A stretch of 21,914 nucleotides of DNA from a virus, in the IMG/VR virus record IMGVR_UViG_3300006751_000167, positions 1-21,914 of that record; one strand, given 5' to 3'. The position numbers and the translations under genes were made by a program. How positions within the stretch are numbered: position 1 is the first letter of the stretch; every line of letters begins with the position of its first letter. Below the pieces are notes generated by a model. The model made no database searches. It was given only the letters and a program-made list of their open reading frames with translations, and had not been told where the DNA came from. Of the stretch, positions 1-7,957 are shown piece after piece.

Positions 1-998
1 CCACGACGAGTTCTTTGTGCGATAGCGTTAGCATCACGCTCAATTTGGAAGATCAAACCTTTGAACTTCTCAACTGACCATCTACCATTAGAGTCGGTAT
101 CAAGGTCGAATGCGCCAGCAGTGGCGACGTTTGATTGAGCACCAGATTCAGCAACCTTATAGATTGTTCTGATAACTTCTCTGTTGATCTCAGCAAGGAT
201 TTCAGTAGAAAGAATGTTGGCAAGTTCTGCCTCTGCATTCAAACCGTGAATTGCTTTAAGATCCTGAGCGAGTTCTAGTGAATACTCAGCTTTTAGGGCA
301 CGAGATTTGGCGGTAACCGTAACTTTCTCAATCGAGAATGCCATCTCGTTGAATTCGTTACTAGAAGTGCCGAGTGCTTCAGCATCTTCTGTATCCATAC
401 CACGACCAACAGTATACTGTTCCTTGGTCTGTGATCCTTGGGGGTTAAGAACGCCTGGGTTATCACCACGTTGAGTGATAGTACCGAAACCAACCAGTTT
501 ACCAGTTGTTGCGCCTTCGTTTTGTGAGTAACCAGTACCGATTTCAGCATCAGTTCCAGTCGAATCCTTAGCGGAGAATGAAGTATCTGCTTCGTCGAAC
601 AGTGCTTCTGTACCAGTGTTGCTGGTATAGCGGCTTCTCATTGCGAAGATCAAACCAGTAGGTCCGTTCATTGGCTGAACACCTGCTAGGTCATAAGCGA
701 CCAAGTTAGGCATTGAGCGACGGATAAGGCTGATTAGAACAGGGTCGAAACCTGCAGTAGGTCCACCTTGTGCTGCGCCAGCACTAAAACCTGCTGTTGC
801 TCCACTTGAACCAGTGGAGTTGGTTGGAGCAGCTTCAGATAGAAACTCTCTCTCTTCTTTAATTGCGTTTTCTTGGTTCTCCAGAAGAACTGCGGTCACC
901 ATTCGACGATGATTGTCTTTGATGTTTCCCATACCTTCATGGTCTAGGATTGGTGCCCACTTCTCCTGCAGAGCCTCCTGATTAATAGGGGCGTGCAT
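1..998 (-). CDS. 23: Major capsid protein gp23 (partial, C-terminus beyond the window)
   Basis: This is the T4-type major capsid protein that forms the hexamers of the head shell. I translated it by hand from the ATG at 998-996. The frame stays open to base 1, giving 332 complete codons, and the C-terminal part is missing. The N-terminus begins MHAPINQEALQEKW and continues through HRRMVTAVLLENQ, a pattern typical of gp23 in marine T4-like phages. An LSE triplet at residues 53-55 fits the (L/I)xE consensus cut by the gp21 protease. A Gly/Ala/Ser/Thr-rich linker (about 56-83) follows it, then the shell domain starting near FDPVLISLIRRSMPN. A GAGGT ribosome-binding site lies 12 nt before the ATG. 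The gene is the last of the head block, 48 nt after gp22. Its codons are clearly GC-richer than those of most neighbours (16 of 20 Asn codons are AAC). Confidence 0.95.
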   Translation of the reverse strand, partial: MHAPINQEALQEKWAPILDHEGMGNIKDNHRRMVTAVLLENQENAIKEEREFLSEAAPTNSTGSSGATAGFSAGAAQGGPTAGFDPVLISLIRRSMPNLVAYDLAGVQPMNGPTGLIFAMRSRYTSNTGTEALFDEADTSFSAKDSTGTDAEIGTGYSQNEGATTGKLVGFGTITQRGDNPGVLNPQGSQTKEQYTVGRGMDTEDAEALGTSSNEFNEMAFSIEKVTVTAKSRALKAEYSLELAQDLKAIHGLNAEAELANILSTEILAEINREVIRTIYKVAESGAQSNVATAGAFDLDTDSNGRWSVEKFKGLIFQIERDANAIAQRTRR

Positions 999-1029
999 TT
1001 GAAAATTTTACCTCTTTAAATGTTAGTTT

Positions 1030-1037
1030 GTTTTATG
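1030..1037 (-). promoter_or_regulatory. Weak candidate late promoter of gp23
   Basis: The minus strand reads CATAAAAC, two mismatches from the T4-type late box NATAAATA. It sits 31 nt before the gp23 ATG, within the 26-36 nt spacing shared by most better matches in this window. It lies just after the gp22 stop. The box is weak, and gp23 may instead be carried mainly by transcripts starting before gp22. Confidence 0.25.
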
Positions 1038-1046
1038 ATTAAAAAA

Positions 1047-2174
1047 TCACTTTTTAGAGACTCGATTGAGAGTCTGAAGATATCTTTCCATTACACCAGA
1101 AACTTCCTGATATGATGGTTGATTTGCTTCTTCTGATAGATTCTCTGACTGGTCTCTCTGAGTTCCAGTATTCTCTGGGAAGTATGAATTCCTTAGAGTT
1201 ACTAGTTTCTCACGATAGTCTGCTTCACTTTCAAACTCAACATTTTCCACTAGACCAGCGAGTTTGTCTTTCTGAGTATCTGCAAGACCCTCAGTGACTT
1301 CAGCAAAAATTCCATCAGCAGTGGACTCAGCTAATCTACGGTTTAGAGCAACATTCTTTTCGATTTGCTCATTGAGTTTTCCTTCCATTTCATCAAGTTT
1401 ATCTACCATGTTCTCGATGACATCATATTTCTCTTCAGGGATAGTTACATAATGTTCTTCAAATAGACCCTTCATTCCTTCTAAGAATGATTCGGTCATT
1501 TCTGTTTTTAGGCCGTGCTCAACAGCGAGTTGGTTTTCTTTAACCCACTCTTCAGCAACGTACTCTAGGTAGGAATCAACCCTTTCTGTTAGTTCTTTCT
1601 TAACAGATGCGACTTCTTCAGTCAAGGATTGTTCGTATTGTCCTTTGAGTTGCTCTTTAAGACCCACTATCTTGGACTTAATAGCAGCTTCAAAGATCGT
1701 CCGTGCCTTACTTTGGAACTCTTCCGAAAGTTCTTCGCCAGCAATAAGAGCATTAATGTCTTCTTCAACATCAATCTTCTCTTCTTCTACTTGCTCTTCG
1801 GCAACGACATCTTCAGTTGAAGTTTCTTCCTCGGCAACTACTTCTTCGGTTGAAGTCTCTTCTTCAGAAACAACTTCTTCCTCTTTAGTAGGCTCTTCGG
1901 CAACTACTTCGCCTTCGACTTCAACCTCTTCCTCTTTAACTCCTTTAGGAGCAGAGTCTCCAGATTTTGCGCCTTTATTAACGACATCCTTTACTTGCTT
2001 AAGACTACCACCAGGTGTCTTTAGTTTTGCAGAGTTGTCATCTACTTTGTAGTTTTCGGGAGTAGGACCACCAAGATCTTCCCAAGTAGCAGGAGTTCCA
2101 CCAGTGGATAACTTCTGTATTGGGTCGGCTGCCTTAGCTCCTTTGGTTACCACATTTTCGGTTTGAGTTTCCAT
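1047..2174 (-). CDS. 22: Prohead core scaffold protein gp22
   Basis: This is the main internal scaffold of the T4-type prohead; the capsid assembles around it, after which it is cleaved by gp21. It has 375 residues. Residues 1-80 are low-complexity and Lys/Gly/Pro-containing. Residues 80-145 are extremely acidic, built of EEE and VVAEE runs that include a duplicated 11-residue unit. The rest is a long charged helical region with coiled-coil character (for example EMEGKLNEQIEKNVALNRRL), as expected for gp22. Several LSE, LTE and LAE triplets fit the gp21 cleavage consensus. Position between gp21 and gp23 matches T4. It starts at the ATG at 2174 and is preceded by a TATAAATA box. The assignment rests on context and composition rather than catalytic motifs, because scaffolds diverge quickly. 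Confidence 0.9.
   Translation of the reverse strand: METQTENVVTKGAKAADPIQKLSTGGTPATWEDLGGPTPENYKVDDNSAKLKTPGGSLKQVKDVVNKGAKSGDSAPKGVKEEEVEVEGEVVAEEPTKEEEVVSEEETSTEEVVAEEETSTEDVVAEEQVEEEKIDVEEDINALIAGEELSEEFQSKARTIFEAAIKSKIVGLKEQLKGQYEQSLTEEVASVKKELTERVDSYLEYVAEEWVKENQLAVEHGLKTEMTESFLEGMKGLFEEHYVTIPEEKYDVIENMVDKLDEMEGKLNEQIEKNVALNRRLAESTADGIFAEVTEGLADTQKDKLAGLVENVEFESEADYREKLVTLRNSYFPENTGTQRDQSENLSEEANQPSYQEVSGVMERYLQTLNRVSKK
1801..1866 (-). repeat. Two-copy 33-bp tandem repeat inside the gp22 gene
   Basis: Bases 1801-1833 and 1834-1866 match at 27 of 33 positions. They encode two consecutive copies of the 11-residue unit EEETSTE(E/D)VVA in the acidic part of the scaffold. A degenerate third unit follows at about 1867-1893. 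Most differences are silent, which suggests an in-frame duplication kept at protein level. Confidence 0.85.
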
Positions 2175-2227
2175 GTCTTGTAATTTGCTACCAACGGACG
2201 GTGTATAGATTTAAATTAATCTGTATT

Positions 2228-2235
2228 TATTTATA
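2228..2235 (-). promoter_or_regulatory. Late promoter box before gp22
   Basis: A perfect TATAAATA on the minus strand, 53 nt before the gp22 ATG, lies in the 65-nt gap after gp21. TATAAATA is the T4-type late promoter box recognised by the phage sigma factor gp55. This gives gp22, and probably gp23, a start point separate from gp21. Confidence 0.75.
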
Positions 2236-2239
2236 GAGT

Positions 2240-2890
2240 TTACAGATTTGAAAGAAAATTGTTGAATAAATCCAACTTATGTTCTTCTAATCTCTTTTGA
2301 TCAACAAGAGTGTTAATTCTCTTCTGAGTCTTTTCTGCGAGTTGTTCACGAAGACTTCCGCCTTCCCAAATCCACTCTTTTCCTTCCATGATTCCATTCA
2401 CAAATGCTTCAGGAGCAGAAGGATCGGCAACGATATCAGCAGCAGTTGCTAACTGGAAATCTTCACCTACAATTTTATATCCCTCATTAGTTGTTCTTAA
2501 AGAACCAACTCCACGAGAAGATACCCCCAACTGAACACCTTCATCTAAAAGAGAAGATGCAATTTTACCCATTGGAGTACTTAATATTTGTGCTCTACCT
2601 GTAAAATTATTTCCTTCTTGTTGAAGACTAGTAATTCTATGAGAAACACGATCAAGGTTTACAGTTGGACCATCGGGATGTCCCAATTCTCCAAGAGCAC
2701 GGCCCCTTTGAATAAAGGATTCGTTATATCTACCAACTTCACGAGCAAGAGTTTCTACTGGATACATTCTACCATTACGATTTTGAATATTTCCCTGTAA
2801 GAAAACACCCTCAATATAAAGTTTTTTATTTGCACCTTTTCCTTCAGTGACAAATTTAACCTTAGCTACTTCTTCGGTAATTAGTTTCAT
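2240..2890 (-). CDS. 21: Prohead core maturation protease gp21
   Basis: This is the serine protease packaged in the T4-type prohead. It cleaves scaffold, core proteins and the gp23 N-terminus, making room for DNA. It has 216 residues, close to the usual size for the family. The likely catalytic His lies in GELGHPDGPTVN (H71) and the likely nucleophile in the GVSSRG block (S124/S125), both in the order and spacing typical of herpesvirus-fold prohead proteases. The early stretch QNRNGRMYP is also typical. The start at 2890 lies 4 nt after the stop of the preceding 89-aa gene, so the two are probably co-translated from the unit beginning at gp67. Which of the two serines is catalytic is inferred from family position only. 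Confidence 0.95.
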   Translation of the reverse strand: MKLITEEVAKVKFVTEGKGANKKLYIEGVFLQGNIQNRNGRMYPVETLAREVGRYNESFIQRGRALGELGHPDGPTVNLDRVSHRITSLQQEGNNFTGRAQILSTPMGKIASSLLDEGVQLGVSSRGVGSLRTTNEGYKIVGEDFQLATAADIVADPSAPEAFVNGIMEGKEWIWEGGSLREQLAEKTQKRINTLVDQKRLEEHKLDLFNNFLSNL

Positions 2891-2894
2891 TTTC

Positions 2895-3164
2895 TTAGTT
2901 CGTAAATCCTACGGCAGATGCCTTAACAGCATTATTAGCTGCCCATACTATATGACTTGATTTTTTTTCAATGACCACTGAAGATGATCTCATAACAGTA
3001 AGACTACCAATGGTTGTTCCACCAGCAGATACTTGAACTGTTACTAAATGATCTGCACCAGATGCAGTATTAACAAGACGAACTACTCTTGCTTGGGAAA
3101 TGCTTGTACCAGTACCAGTTGTTGTTGGTAATGCGGCCTCAGCTCCTTTAAGAAAAAGTCTCAT
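2895..3164 (-). CDS. Small beta-rich virion protein of unknown function (at the gp68 position)
   Basis: I do not recognise a named family in this 89-residue protein. It occupies the place of gp68 in T4, between gp67 and gp21. T4 gp68 is larger and is a prohead core component, and this product does not resemble such a protein. It is rich in Val, Ser, Thr and Ala, with alternating strand-like segments (ARVVRLVNTA, HLVTVQVSAGG, GSLTVMRSSSVVIEKK) and ends in KASAVGFTN. That looks like a compact beta-sandwich, as in head decoration or tail accessory proteins. A clear GGAG ribosome-binding site lies 11 nt before the ATG, and the gene begins 2 nt after the gp67 stop. The tight linkage suggests a head-assembly or decoration role, but this is inference. 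Confidence 0.75.
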   Translation of the reverse strand: MRLFLKGAEAALPTTTGTGTSISQARVVRLVNTASGADHLVTVQVSAGGTTIGSLTVMRSSSVVIEKKSSHIVWAANNAVKASAVGFTN

Positions 3165-3166
3165 TG

Positions 3167-3364
3167 TTATTCTTCTCCAGTGTCTTGTGCTACTTCGGGT
3201 TGACTTTCAGATTCAGTTTCAGATGGAGTAAACATTGAATATGCAACTTTATTACGTAAAGTTTCAATTCTTTCAGCAGCTTTTGTATAAAGAGTATCCT
3301 TCATACTATCAGCAACTTTTGCCTGACTACCATCAGTTGCAATCAAATCGACAATACTTTCCAT
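3167..3364 (-). CDS. 67: Prohead core protein gp67-like
   Basis: This is a 65-residue protein with a helical N-terminal half (ESIVDLIATDGSQAKVADSM and onward to RIETLRNKVAYSMF) and an acidic tail ending in QPEVAQDTGEE. That architecture, a short helix followed by an acidic low-complexity tail, is that of T4 gp67, a prohead core component needed for correct head shape and cut by gp21. Its place directly after gp20 also matches T4. It starts at ATG 3364 with no strong ribosome-binding site but with a TATAAATA box 26 nt upstream. T4 gp67 is slightly longer. The name rests on context, size and composition. Confidence 0.8.
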   Translation of the reverse strand: MESIVDLIATDGSQAKVADSMKDTLYTKAAERIETLRNKVAYSMFTPSETESESQPEVAQDTGEE

Positions 3365-3390
3365 GAAATTAATATAGTTATTATATAATT

Positions 3391-3398
3391 TATTTATA
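3391..3398 (-). promoter_or_regulatory. Late promoter box before gp67
   Basis: A perfect TATAAATA on the minus strand overlaps the stop codon of gp20 and lies 26 nt before the gp67 ATG. It should start a late transcript for gp67, the 89-aa gene and gp21. Confidence 0.75.
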
Positions 3399-5049
3399 TC
3401 TCGGCAACTTTGTTGTCATTTGCCAGTTGCCCAGCAGTAATTGCATCTGCTGCAACCATCTCTTCACCCTCTGGTGGCAATGGTTCTCCTGTAATTGGAT
3501 CAATTGCTGCAGGATCTGGTATAACACCATCTTCTATTTCTTTAGAAATTTGATCATCCAGTTCTTCCATTTCTTGATCAGATTGACGAAGAACTTTTCT
3601 ACGAACCCATTCCTGAGAATAATATCTACCGATATAAGGTTCTATTGTTGCAAGAGTTCCTAATCTTTCATTCAATAATTCAGATTCTTTTAGTTCTGCA
3701 AATTGATTATCATAAACAAAATCATATTGAATATGATCATTAATTTGATCCCAATCTTCAGGAGCAATTATATTTTTAAGAATTAACTGAGTTCTCAACA
3801 TATCAGAGAACATATTTGCAAATCTCTTTCTTAAGCGACCTACAAATTTTGCGAATTTTAATTCGTCACGTAATATCTCTGATGACCTACCCAAATTAAA
3901 ACCACCATCATTAGCGATTCTTGATTCAGGAACTCCTAATGCTCTATAGAGTTTCTTCTGGAAATATTCAATATCAGAAAGTTCTCCAAGATTCTGTCCA
4001 CCTGGAAGTGTAGTAATCTCTGTTCCTCTACCACCTTCTCTACGTGGTAACCAGAAATCTTCCATCATAGACATGAACTTACGATCATCTCTAACTTCAC
4101 CAGTGTTAGCATCATACACTAACTTGTTACGATATCTCATCATAACATCACGAAGATATTGTTCTGCCTTTACTTTAGGTAGATTACCAACATCAATATA
4201 GAATATTCTTCTTTCTGGTGCTCTTGATAATCTGTAGATGACAAGAGAGTCCTCAATCATTCTAAGTTGATTAAGTGCCTTAATTGCTTTATGCAAATAA
4301 GATAAGCAAGTTCCTTTATTGCGATCAAATAAACCAGAAGTTACATAAGTAACTGAATCCTTTGCAATTTTAATTGAGGATTTTGCCCCACCACCACTAG
4401 GATTATATGATCCCATTGGATGATTTGGTTTTGGTGTATAAACGTAATACTCTTCTATTTCTGGGTAAATATCTTTCTTAGGATCTACCTCATAAGCATT
4501 TGATAGATTAGCAAGATTGTTTTTATTGTTTTTATCTTTCTTCTCTTGTCTTATGAACTTCATCTTCATGGGATCAATATATCTGATCTCCTTAATACCC
4601 TGGTCTGGTTTCTTTACATCAATAACTTTTAAGTAAAATAACCTTCCATCAACATACCAATTTCTAAAAATCTCATGGGACTTCTTATCAAAGTCCATCA
4701 TTTCCTTAATATGCTTAAACTCAGTTCTAATTTTATCCTTTATACCATCACTGGCATTTACATTAGATAATTCTATTTCTACTGGGGAATCGTATAGATC
4801 ACTAACGATTGCTTCATTAACAACATCTTCAACAGCACCATCCGTTTCTGGATGTAATGCCATTTCACGATATCTTTTAATTAGGTCATATTCAGTTCTG
4901 AATCTGCCTTCAATATCTACATATGATCCGTAAAAACCTGATTGCACAAAATAATCAGCCCCGTCCTCATTATTCTTGGGGACGGGGGATATTATTGAAT
5001 CTGGCTTTTTTGCAGAATCATCAATAGAGAATCCAAAAAGCTTTGGCAT
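3394..5049 (-). CDS. 20: Portal vertex protein gp20
   Basis: This is the portal protein: a dodecameric ring at one head vertex that starts prohead assembly, docks the terminase and later joins the neck. It has 551 residues (T4 gp20 has 524). Recognisable family blocks include RYREMALHPETDGAVEDVVN near 59-78, IDPMKMKFIRQE near 158-169, the helical block LRMIEDSLVIYRLSRAPERR near 262-281, and DFWLPRREGGRGTEITTLPG near 331-350. GELSDIEYFQKKLYRALGVP follows near 355-374. The C-terminal 50 residues are acidic and Pro/Ala-rich. It lies alone between a CTAAATAG box upstream and the gp67 promoter downstream. This is the gene commonly used as a diversity marker for marine T4-like phages. Confidence 0.97.
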   Translation of the reverse strand: MPKLFGFSIDDSAKKPDSIISPVPKNNEDGADYFVQSGFYGSYVDIEGRFRTEYDLIKRYREMALHPETDGAVEDVVNEAIVSDLYDSPVEIELSNVNASDGIKDKIRTEFKHIKEMMDFDKKSHEIFRNWYVDGRLFYLKVIDVKKPDQGIKEIRYIDPMKMKFIRQEKKDKNNKNNLANLSNAYEVDPKKDIYPEIEEYYVYTPKPNHPMGSYNPSGGGAKSSIKIAKDSVTYVTSGLFDRNKGTCLSYLHKAIKALNQLRMIEDSLVIYRLSRAPERRIFYIDVGNLPKVKAEQYLRDVMMRYRNKLVYDANTGEVRDDRKFMSMMEDFWLPRREGGRGTEITTLPGGQNLGELSDIEYFQKKLYRALGVPESRIANDGGFNLGRSSEILRDELKFAKFVGRLRKRFANMFSDMLRTQLILKNIIAPEDWDQINDHIQYDFVYDNQFAELKESELLNERLGTLATIEPYIGRYYSQEWVRRKVLRQSDQEMEELDDQISKEIEDGVIPDPAAIDPITGEPLPPEGEEMVAADAITAGQLANDNKVAEI

Positions 5050-5079
5050 GGTATAAATCTTTTTCCTACTATTATAGCA

Positions 5080-5087
5080 CTATTTAG
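5080..5087 (-). promoter_or_regulatory. Variant late promoter box before gp20
   Basis: CTAAATAG on the minus strand lies 30 nt before the gp20 ATG, in the 42-nt gap after gp19. It differs from TATAAATA at two or three positions, depending on alignment, but has the spacing of the other boxes. It sits inside the near-palindrome CACTAAATAGTG (5078-5089). A bacterial-type extended -10, TGCTATAAT, overlaps it on the same strand (TATAAT at 5071-5076), with no convincing -35, so either could drive gp20. Confidence 0.45.
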
Positions 5088-5091
5088 TGGA

Positions 5092-5679
5092 TTAGCCTAT
5101 GCTCTCTCCACCAGCGTTAGCACCTATACCTTTAAGTGCTTCCCACCACTGAACCTGCATTTCTACAGTAAATTCTTCAAGAGTGTCAGTTGTCTCGTAT
5201 GAAAGATCAACTTGACTTATATTAGTTGGGAATACGTCATGGAATTTATATGTTCTAAGAACAGATCCATCACGATCTAATTGATGCACATAAGCATCTG
5301 GTTGATAATCTGCAGGATCAGTTGTTCCTGTATTGTCATCTAACTTGTTGATTAAATTCATCCACTTTTCAAAAGCAGAACGAATTGAAAAATCAAGGTC
5401 GTTAATAACAGTGATAGTCCAAGTGTCGAATGTTCTTTCACCTGCTATCTTCAATATTCTTCCTCTGAAGTTAACTTCAACAGGAGTGATATTGGATGCG
5501 GGAAGAGCAGCTGCTTTTACAAGGAATCTAGATTTCTCTTTGACATCGTTGTCGATGCCTAATTGATTGGGAAATGCTAGTTCTACTTCAAACAGATTCG
5601 GTCTTGCACCGCCACCCGCCAACTTACTTTTGAACCCAGTGATCGTTCTTAGTGGAGGGCTATTAAATTGGGTCGCCAT
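5092..5679 (-). CDS. 19: Tail tube protein gp19
   Basis: This is the subunit of the inner tail tube, stacked in hexameric rings inside the gp18 sheath, through which DNA passes. It has 195 residues (T4 gp19 has 163). The opening block PPLRTITGFKSKLAGGGARP-NLFEVELAFP and the middle FRGRILKIAGERTFDTWTIT are typical of T4-type tube proteins. The sequence LSYETTDTLEEFTVEMQVQW near the C-terminus is also typical. An AGAGGA ribosome-binding site precedes the ATG at 5679, and the gene follows gp18 after 23 nt with no promoter between, so the two are probably expressed together. Confidence 0.94.
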   Translation of the reverse strand: MATQFNSPPLRTITGFKSKLAGGGARPNLFEVELAFPNQLGIDNDVKEKSRFLVKAAALPASNITPVEVNFRGRILKIAGERTFDTWTITVINDLDFSIRSAFEKWMNLINKLDDNTGTTDPADYQPDAYVHQLDRDGSVLRTYKFHDVFPTNISQVDLSYETTDTLEEFTVEMQVQWWEALKGIGANAGGESIG

Positions 5680-5702
5680 AGTTTCTTATTCCTCTAAATG
5701 GG

Positions 5703-7874
5703 TTAAACGGTACCGATTACTTCATCGAATGAAACACCAGTTCTAGTTGCTACAAAGGTTAGACCAATGAAGTTGATAGAACGGTTTGGTTTAATAAAGA
5801 CATCTGCGATAAATTCATTGTTATCTATAACTGCAGCAGTGTTGTTTGTTTCGTCACAAACAAGTCTGAAGTCAGTGATGCCTCTTTTTGCTTGAACATC
5901 ACGAAGGAAAGGTTCAACAATATTCACAAAGTTTGTCCTTGTGATCTCATCGTTAAACTCAAATAGCTGATCTCTTGCAGCAGCAGAAATAGCATCTTCA
6001 AGGTAGATAAACAATCTACGAACATTAATTCTATCAAATGCTGATGCTTTTCCATATCCAGTCTTATCACCAAATAGGATAATTCCTGCACCTGGAGAGA
6101 AAACAATTGGATTAATTCTATTTGTATACAACTTATCTCTTTGTGTTTGAGAAGGATTGTATGCAAGTTTTACTGCATTAAGGATTGATCCTCTTGCAGT
6201 TCCCGCTGGTGAGAACCAAGGGAAGTTATTGATATCGTTTCTAGCACATGTGCCAGCGATATCTCCATTTAGTGGAACATAACGGAATGTGTCTGCAAAC
6301 CTATCATACATGTATTTGTATCCACTATCGAATACAGCATACGATGAAGATTGAATAGGTGAGTAGAAAGTTTTTAAATTTTCTGTAATAACTGAACTAG
6401 TGTTTACAGTTGCTGAACCAACAGTATCCGTTATTAGTGAACTTCTTGAAGGTGAAACAAATGCGATTGCATCTTGTCTTATTTCAGCAACAGAGATAAT
6501 TTCAGATGCTAATGCCTGAACTTCTCCAGTGCTTCTTCCACCACCACCCATAAGGATGAAGTCGATATCAAACTCTTCTGTATTTTCATAGAGTTCATAT
6601 CCAGTAACTAATCCCTCTAATGGAACTGTTAACGCACCATCAGCAGTTGCATCAGTACCACTATCGTAGTTTTGACCACCTGCTAAGGTGAGGGTTGTTG
6701 CACCTATACCAGCAAAACTAATTCCTTGTGCATTTTGATCCCATGCGTTATCTGAAGAATGAGCATTGAAATAACTCGTTCCACCTGCACCAGTTGCAAT
6801 ATTTGTTGTTGAAATACCAGAAGGTGCTCCACCAGCAAAAATAGTGCTACCACTATTTGCAATGAACTTTCTCCAATAAGAAGTAGATCCAGCAGAGAAT
6901 TCTGCGTCTTTTGCTTTAGAAAGACTTACACTCTTCTCAAGGATTGTTCCTGCATTTCCAGTAACAGTTCCTTTATCATCAACAACGACGACATGAACTT
7001 CATCAAATCTTGAACTTCTTGCATCAGCAAACTTAGAAGTTCCAGGACGATCTGCTACCTGATTCCAAGGAATAGCACCATTTGTTAATTCGATAGTTTG
7101 AGTATCGAACCAATCTTTCTGTGAAGTAACTGCTTCTGCACCAAGTTGTGTTCCTGACCCAACCTGATGTAATGCTAATGCCCCACTTGTTGGGAAAGCA
7201 TATGTTCCATTTGGTTCATAATCTTTAGCAGTTTCAATTCCTGCAGCAGATACATGACTGATAAACTTAACACTAATTTGACCTGAGATATCAGATTCGG
7301 TAACAATTCCCTTAAAGAAACCATCCAGTGCAGTGGTAGATCCAGCTCCAACAGAGAATCCCTCGGCCTTCATCGTAATACCATAACCAACCTTAGCAGT
7401 ATGCGCTGTACCTACTGTTAGGATTTGGTCTGATCCACTGTCACAAATCGCAACCTTAAGATCATTTGCCCAAGAACCAGGGTTTCTTGCAGCAACAGTT
7501 ACATTTGTAATTGTATTCTCATCATAACCATTATTATTATAATCTTCTAAACTGTTAATTGTAATACTAGTTGCAGAACCAACTTTTGCATTTGCAAGAC
7601 TTGCATCAGTAGCTCTTACAACACTTAACACACCACCGTATGAAAGATATGAAGATGCTACCATCCAAGTTTCAAATTGCTTGTTAGTTGCAGAAGGCTC
7701 ACCGAAAATGTCTATAAGGTCTTGTTCGTTCTCAACAAGTGTTGGTTGATTAACTGGTCCTTTTGCAAATGGACCAACTATAGCAGCTGTTTTAGTCGTT
7801 GCTGTTTGTACACGACCAATTGTTAAATCAACTTCCTTTACTACAATTCCAGGAGATGCTAAATTAACGGGCAT
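5703..7874 (-). CDS. 18: Contractile tail sheath protein gp18
   Basis: This is the sheath subunit that contracts to drive the tube into the host. It has 723 residues (T4 gp18 has 659). The N-terminus (PGIVVKEVDLT, then AAIVGPFAKGP and a YLSYGGVLSVVRA block) and the C-terminal core (KASAFDRINVRRLFIYLED, FEFNDEITRTNFVNIVEPFL, RGITDFRLVCDETNN, IKPNRSINFIGLTFVATRTG) are the conserved sheath parts that bind the tube. The middle, about residues 100-430, is rich in Gly, Ser, Thr and Ala and more variable, as for the outward-facing sheath domains, and accounts for the extra length. A GGAG ribosome-binding site lies 9 nt before the ATG. It is the first gene of a probable gp18-gp19 late unit. Confidence 0.97.
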   Translation of the reverse strand: MPVNLASPGIVVKEVDLTIGRVQTATTKTAAIVGPFAKGPVNQPTLVENEQDLIDIFGEPSATNKQFETWMVASSYLSYGGVLSVVRATDASLANAKVGSATSITINSLEDYNNNGYDENTITNVTVAARNPGSWANDLKVAICDSGSDQILTVGTAHTAKVGYGITMKAEGFSVGAGSTTALDGFFKGIVTESDISGQISVKFISHVSAAGIETAKDYEPNGTYAFPTSGALALHQVGSGTQLGAEAVTSQKDWFDTQTIELTNGAIPWNQVADRPGTSKFADARSSRFDEVHVVVVDDKGTVTGNAGTILEKSVSLSKAKDAEFSAGSTSYWRKFIANSGSTIFAGGAPSGISTTNIATGAGGTSYFNAHSSDNAWDQNAQGISFAGIGATTLTLAGGQNYDSGTDATADGALTVPLEGLVTGYELYENTEEFDIDFILMGGGGRSTGEVQALASEIISVAEIRQDAIAFVSPSRSSLITDTVGSATVNTSSVITENLKTFYSPIQSSSYAVFDSGYKYMYDRFADTFRYVPLNGDIAGTCARNDINNFPWFSPAGTARGSILNAVKLAYNPSQTQRDKLYTNRINPIVFSPGAGIILFGDKTGYGKASAFDRINVRRLFIYLEDAISAAARDQLFEFNDEITRTNFVNIVEPFLRDVQAKRGITDFRLVCDETNNTAAVIDNNEFIADVFIKPNRSINFIGLTFVATRTGVSFDEVIGTV

Positions 7875-7910
7875 CTTTTTACTCTCCGAGTCTCAGGATA
7901 TTTCTGAAAT

Positions 7911-7918
7911 TATTTATT
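7911..7918 (-). promoter_or_regulatory. Late promoter box before gp18
   Basis: AATAAATA on the minus strand, one base from TATAAATA and fitting NATAAATA, lies 36 nt before the gp18 ATG in the largest gap of the window (83 nt). It would give the highly needed sheath and tube genes their own late start. Confidence 0.6.
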
Positions 7919-7957
7919 CAAAGGGGTATTTTCATTGGGGAAACACTGCATGAACAG

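Noticed and set aside
1036-1049. Hairpin TGATT-TTTT-AATCA at the end of gp22
   Set aside because: Five A/T-rich base pairs only, with no clean T run after it; too weak to call a terminator between gp22 and gp23.
1645-2052. 135-codon open frame on the plus strand, Ser/Thr-rich
   Set aside because: It is the antisense of the acidic Glu/Val/Thr repeats of gp22; low-complexity GAA/GAG runs keep the opposite frame open. It has no ribosome-binding site or family features.
2207-2222. Inverted repeat AGATT/AATCT in the gp22 leader
   Set aside because: A five-pair A/T-rich stem in AT-rich DNA; no supporting context for a regulatory role.
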